Source of the DNA: Centroberyx gerrardi
Taxonomy: Eukaryota; Chordata; Actinopteri; Beryciformes; Berycidae
Reading direction: 5' to 3'
Assembly (NCBI RefSeq): GCF_048128805.1
Contig: NC_136016.1
Location: forward strand, 3,993,501-4,057,500
Length of the DNA: 64,000 bases
The number at the start of each line of letters is the position of its first letter. The stretch's first letter is position 1. Below are positions 61,871 to 64,000 of this stretch, one piece after another. The translations under genes and the position numbers were made by a program. The notes beneath the pieces are model-generated. The model was not told where the DNA came from. It saw only the letters and a list, made by a program, of their open reading frames with translations, and did no database searches.

Positions 61871-62860
61871 CCATGTCGTGTAATGAATATTTAATAATAC
61901 ACCCTCCATCCCCCATGCGTTTCATACAAAATCTTTAATTTCTCTGACGACTGATCAGAAGAAGAATTAACCACAGCCCATATCGCTATCACTCACGAAT
62001 ACCTATGAAATATCTACGAGATTCATTATAATTATCGCGCCGAACTGTCCTCCGTCCCCGCTTGCGTCCTCAAGTCGATCATCTTTTGTTTAGCCATCTT
62101 GGGTTACTAGTAGAGCCTCACCTGCTACTAATTAAAATGAGACTTAATCATTCGAATTACAAAAAATCACGACATTTTTTAGCCAAATAGTTGATTGTGC
62201 GTGCTTTAGACCAGTTGCCTCAAGTTTCTAAAACGTTAAAACATTTATGTTTAACGTTTTGTTCGTATTGTTGACTTTAGAGTGCATATACGTGTATTGT
62301 ACACCAGACGGCGCCATTCACCTTCCATATTTTCTGTTATAAGCAACATTTTTCACACCTTATCTCAGGCAGCTGAAATGACTGTAGATAACCAATGCGC
62401 TTGTAAAGTGATTTAAATTCAAAAACATACTTAAACCAACTAATTAATAGTTCCACAAATTTGTCAAATGGTGAAGAAGTACTGGGCCACGGTGTTCAGT
62501 AGTAGTAATTCAGTAGTGAGGCCATAATGGATATTTATTTTCAAGGCCGTGTGCCTGTGAGCGCGAGGCCATTGTGCGAACGGGATTAATGAGAGTGATT
62601 TGTGCGGTGGGGAACAGCGGGCCACGCTGGCTGGCCGGCCTGCCCGTTCCTGTTGTTCTGGGGTGGGAGTTTCCAGCTATACAGCTCAGGGGAAGCACCA
62701 CAGGATGTCCTTTTTCCTGATTCCTCAACCATAGAATGTGTGTGCGTGTATGCGCGCGTGTGTGTGTTCCATTCAATAACAGATTGGCTAACATCTTCCC
62801 AATTTCTCGATAATCTGTGTCATTGCTTTTCTTCCAGTTTTGATATGATGAATATGATGC
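61870..62860. other. Intergenic DNA, no gene recognised
   Basis: Unique-looking DNA with a GC-richer segment at 62550-62700 (GGCCACGCTGGCTGGCCGGC) and a short GT tract at 62738-62767. No coding evidence. Confidence 0.4.
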
Positions 62861-63180
62861 AGGTTGATTGATTACATATTTATTGTAGCATTGATCAACG
62901 CTACACTGGTTGTCTATGGGAAGCCCTTAACCTGAATTGATTCTAATGGGACATTTTGAAGTATGTACTGTATGTATGAGTTTTAGTGTCCCATGATGGT
63001 CTAAATGCAGTTTCAGAGGCTTTTCCACCCTGACAAGAATACAATTCTGGGAGAAACACTGAATAATTGTCACTTTTGGGGCTTTTTTTGGCATGAAAAT
63101 TGTAAAAATTAAAGCACAAATTATCAGCTGTCGGCAGCTTCAATCCAAAAATATCAGTATTAGGATCAGCTTAAACCCCC
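62860..63180 (+). mobile_element. GGGTTAGAC MITE, copy C (5'-truncated)
   Basis: Starts at TTGATTGATTACATATTTAT and contains GATCAACGCTACACTGGTTG, GGGAAGCCCTTAACCTGAAT, GAGTTTTAGTGTCCCATG and TTTCAGAGGCTTTTCCACCC. The left terminus with GGGTTAGAC is missing. Confidence 0.75.
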
Positions 63181-63399
63181 CCCAAAAAATCAGTCTAACA
63201 AATCCTCCACACTGCTTCTGTTTACAGCAGGGAATCAACTGGAACCCGGTGTCCACTGATCCACCGCCAGACGACTCCCAGTTTACCATCAGTGGAGAAC
63301 CATGAAGCCCATAGTGAAGCACTATGAAGGAATGAGTGCGACAGCTGCTAGGGGAATCCTACTACACCGTCAGGTCACATGGTCCACACACACACACAC

Positions 63400-63541
63400 G
63401 CTCTATCCCTCTGATCCCCCCCCTCCCCTCCCCTCCCCTTCTTTCTGTCTCTCTCTCTCTAATGCTGTGTACAGTGAGAGAGAGAGAAAGAGGGAGGGTT
63501 TAGGGGAGGGGGAGGAAGGAAGAGGAGGAGGGGTAGCAGCT

Positions 63542-63573
<32 letters not shown>

Positions 63574-64000
63574 AAGAGAGGGGGGGAGCGAGAGGAGGAG
63601 GAGGAGGAAAAGGAGAGGCAGCGAGCGCTGTGAGCCCAGCTTACAACGCACCAGATAGTGAAGCGGGGAAGACGGGAGCGTGGAAGAAGGGGAATAAAGG
63701 GACACAAGCTCCTCTTTCTGTGTCAGTTGAAAAGGAAAAAGGAGGGGAGGGGGTTGCATCCCGTCTGTGGTCAGAAAAGAAGGAGGGAGGGAGAGAAGAA
63801 GGGAGAGCAAAAGAGGGAGAGAGAGAAATATCCAAGAGCAAGCGTCTTTCCAGAGGACGTCGGTGTCACGGAGGAGGAGGAGGTGATGTGTGTGTGAGCG
63901 CACCGGCGATACCTTACCGAGGAGTGTGTGTGTGTGTGAAGTGAACCCACACACACACACACACACACACAACCCACCCACCGGCGTTTTTTTTTACAAG
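63400..64000 (+). other. Purine-rich tract, possible 5'UTR of a gene beyond the window
   Basis: Long GA/GGAGG runs (63475-63620 and 63730-63835) alternate with CpG-bearing sequence (GCAGCGAGCGCTGTG, GAAGCGGGGAAGACGGGAGC, AGGACGTCGGTGTCACGGAG). (GT)n/(CA)n patches occur at 63925-63970. This composition matches vertebrate 5'UTRs, like that of cavin1 here. No start codon can be tied to a known protein; the frames present are repeat-driven. Confidence 0.35.

Overview
The window looks like vertebrate nuclear DNA, most likely from a ray-finned (teleost) fish. Genes are split by GT-AG introns, the non-coding DNA is full of (CA)n, (CT)n and (GATA)n microsatellites, and fish-type MITEs, SINEs and a LINE lie between exons. 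There is no bacterial or operon-like organisation. Three protein genes can be reconstructed. (1) cavin1 (PTRF, caveolar coat protein), + strand, has two coding exons at 5519-6049 and 28630-29532, separated by a 22.6 kb intron, with a 3'UTR to about 31.8 kb. (2) stat5, + strand, has 18 coding exons from 34006 to 49609. All exon phases join without a break to give 786 codons, with the activating tyrosine at codon 699 and a STAT5B-like C-terminus. A long 3'UTR runs to about 53.3 kb. (3) A C2H2 zinc-finger gene, - strand, has two coding exons at 59138-58952 and 58304-56971 (506 codons, two blocks of four fingers). A decayed but splice-compatible partial copy of its 3' exon lies downstream at 55468-55158.

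Layout: 1-2.6 kb holds a 5'-truncated, frameshifted LINE. 2.6-5.1 kb is intergenic and cavin1 upstream DNA. 5.1-31.8 kb is cavin1, whose intron holds most of the MITEs, SINEs and microsatellites and two non-repetitive candidate regulatory blocks near 14.3 and 20.75 kb. 31.8-53.3 kb is stat5, with several introns invaded by MITEs and SINE pieces and with microsatellites running into splice acceptors. 53.3-62 kb is the zinc-finger locus and its relic. 62-64 kb is a repeat followed by a purine-rich, CpG-containing tract that may be the 5'UTR of a gene beyond the window.

In human 17q21, STAT5B, STAT5A, STAT3 and CAVIN1 are neighbours, so this is a rearranged or paralogous version of that block. 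cavin1 and stat5 are head-to-tail with no stat3 between them. The genes are not expected to form a pathway: Cavin-1 coats plasma-membrane caveolae, STAT5 carries cytokine and growth-hormone JAK signals to the nucleus, and the zinc-finger protein is a probable DNA-binding regulator. I found no new biochemical system. The most unusual content is a set of non-autonomous transposon families recognisable by comparing copies inside the window. They include a long-TIR family with one copy in the 5' intron of stat5 and one just upstream of the zinc-finger gene, and a TTAA-flanked element nested inside another MITE.
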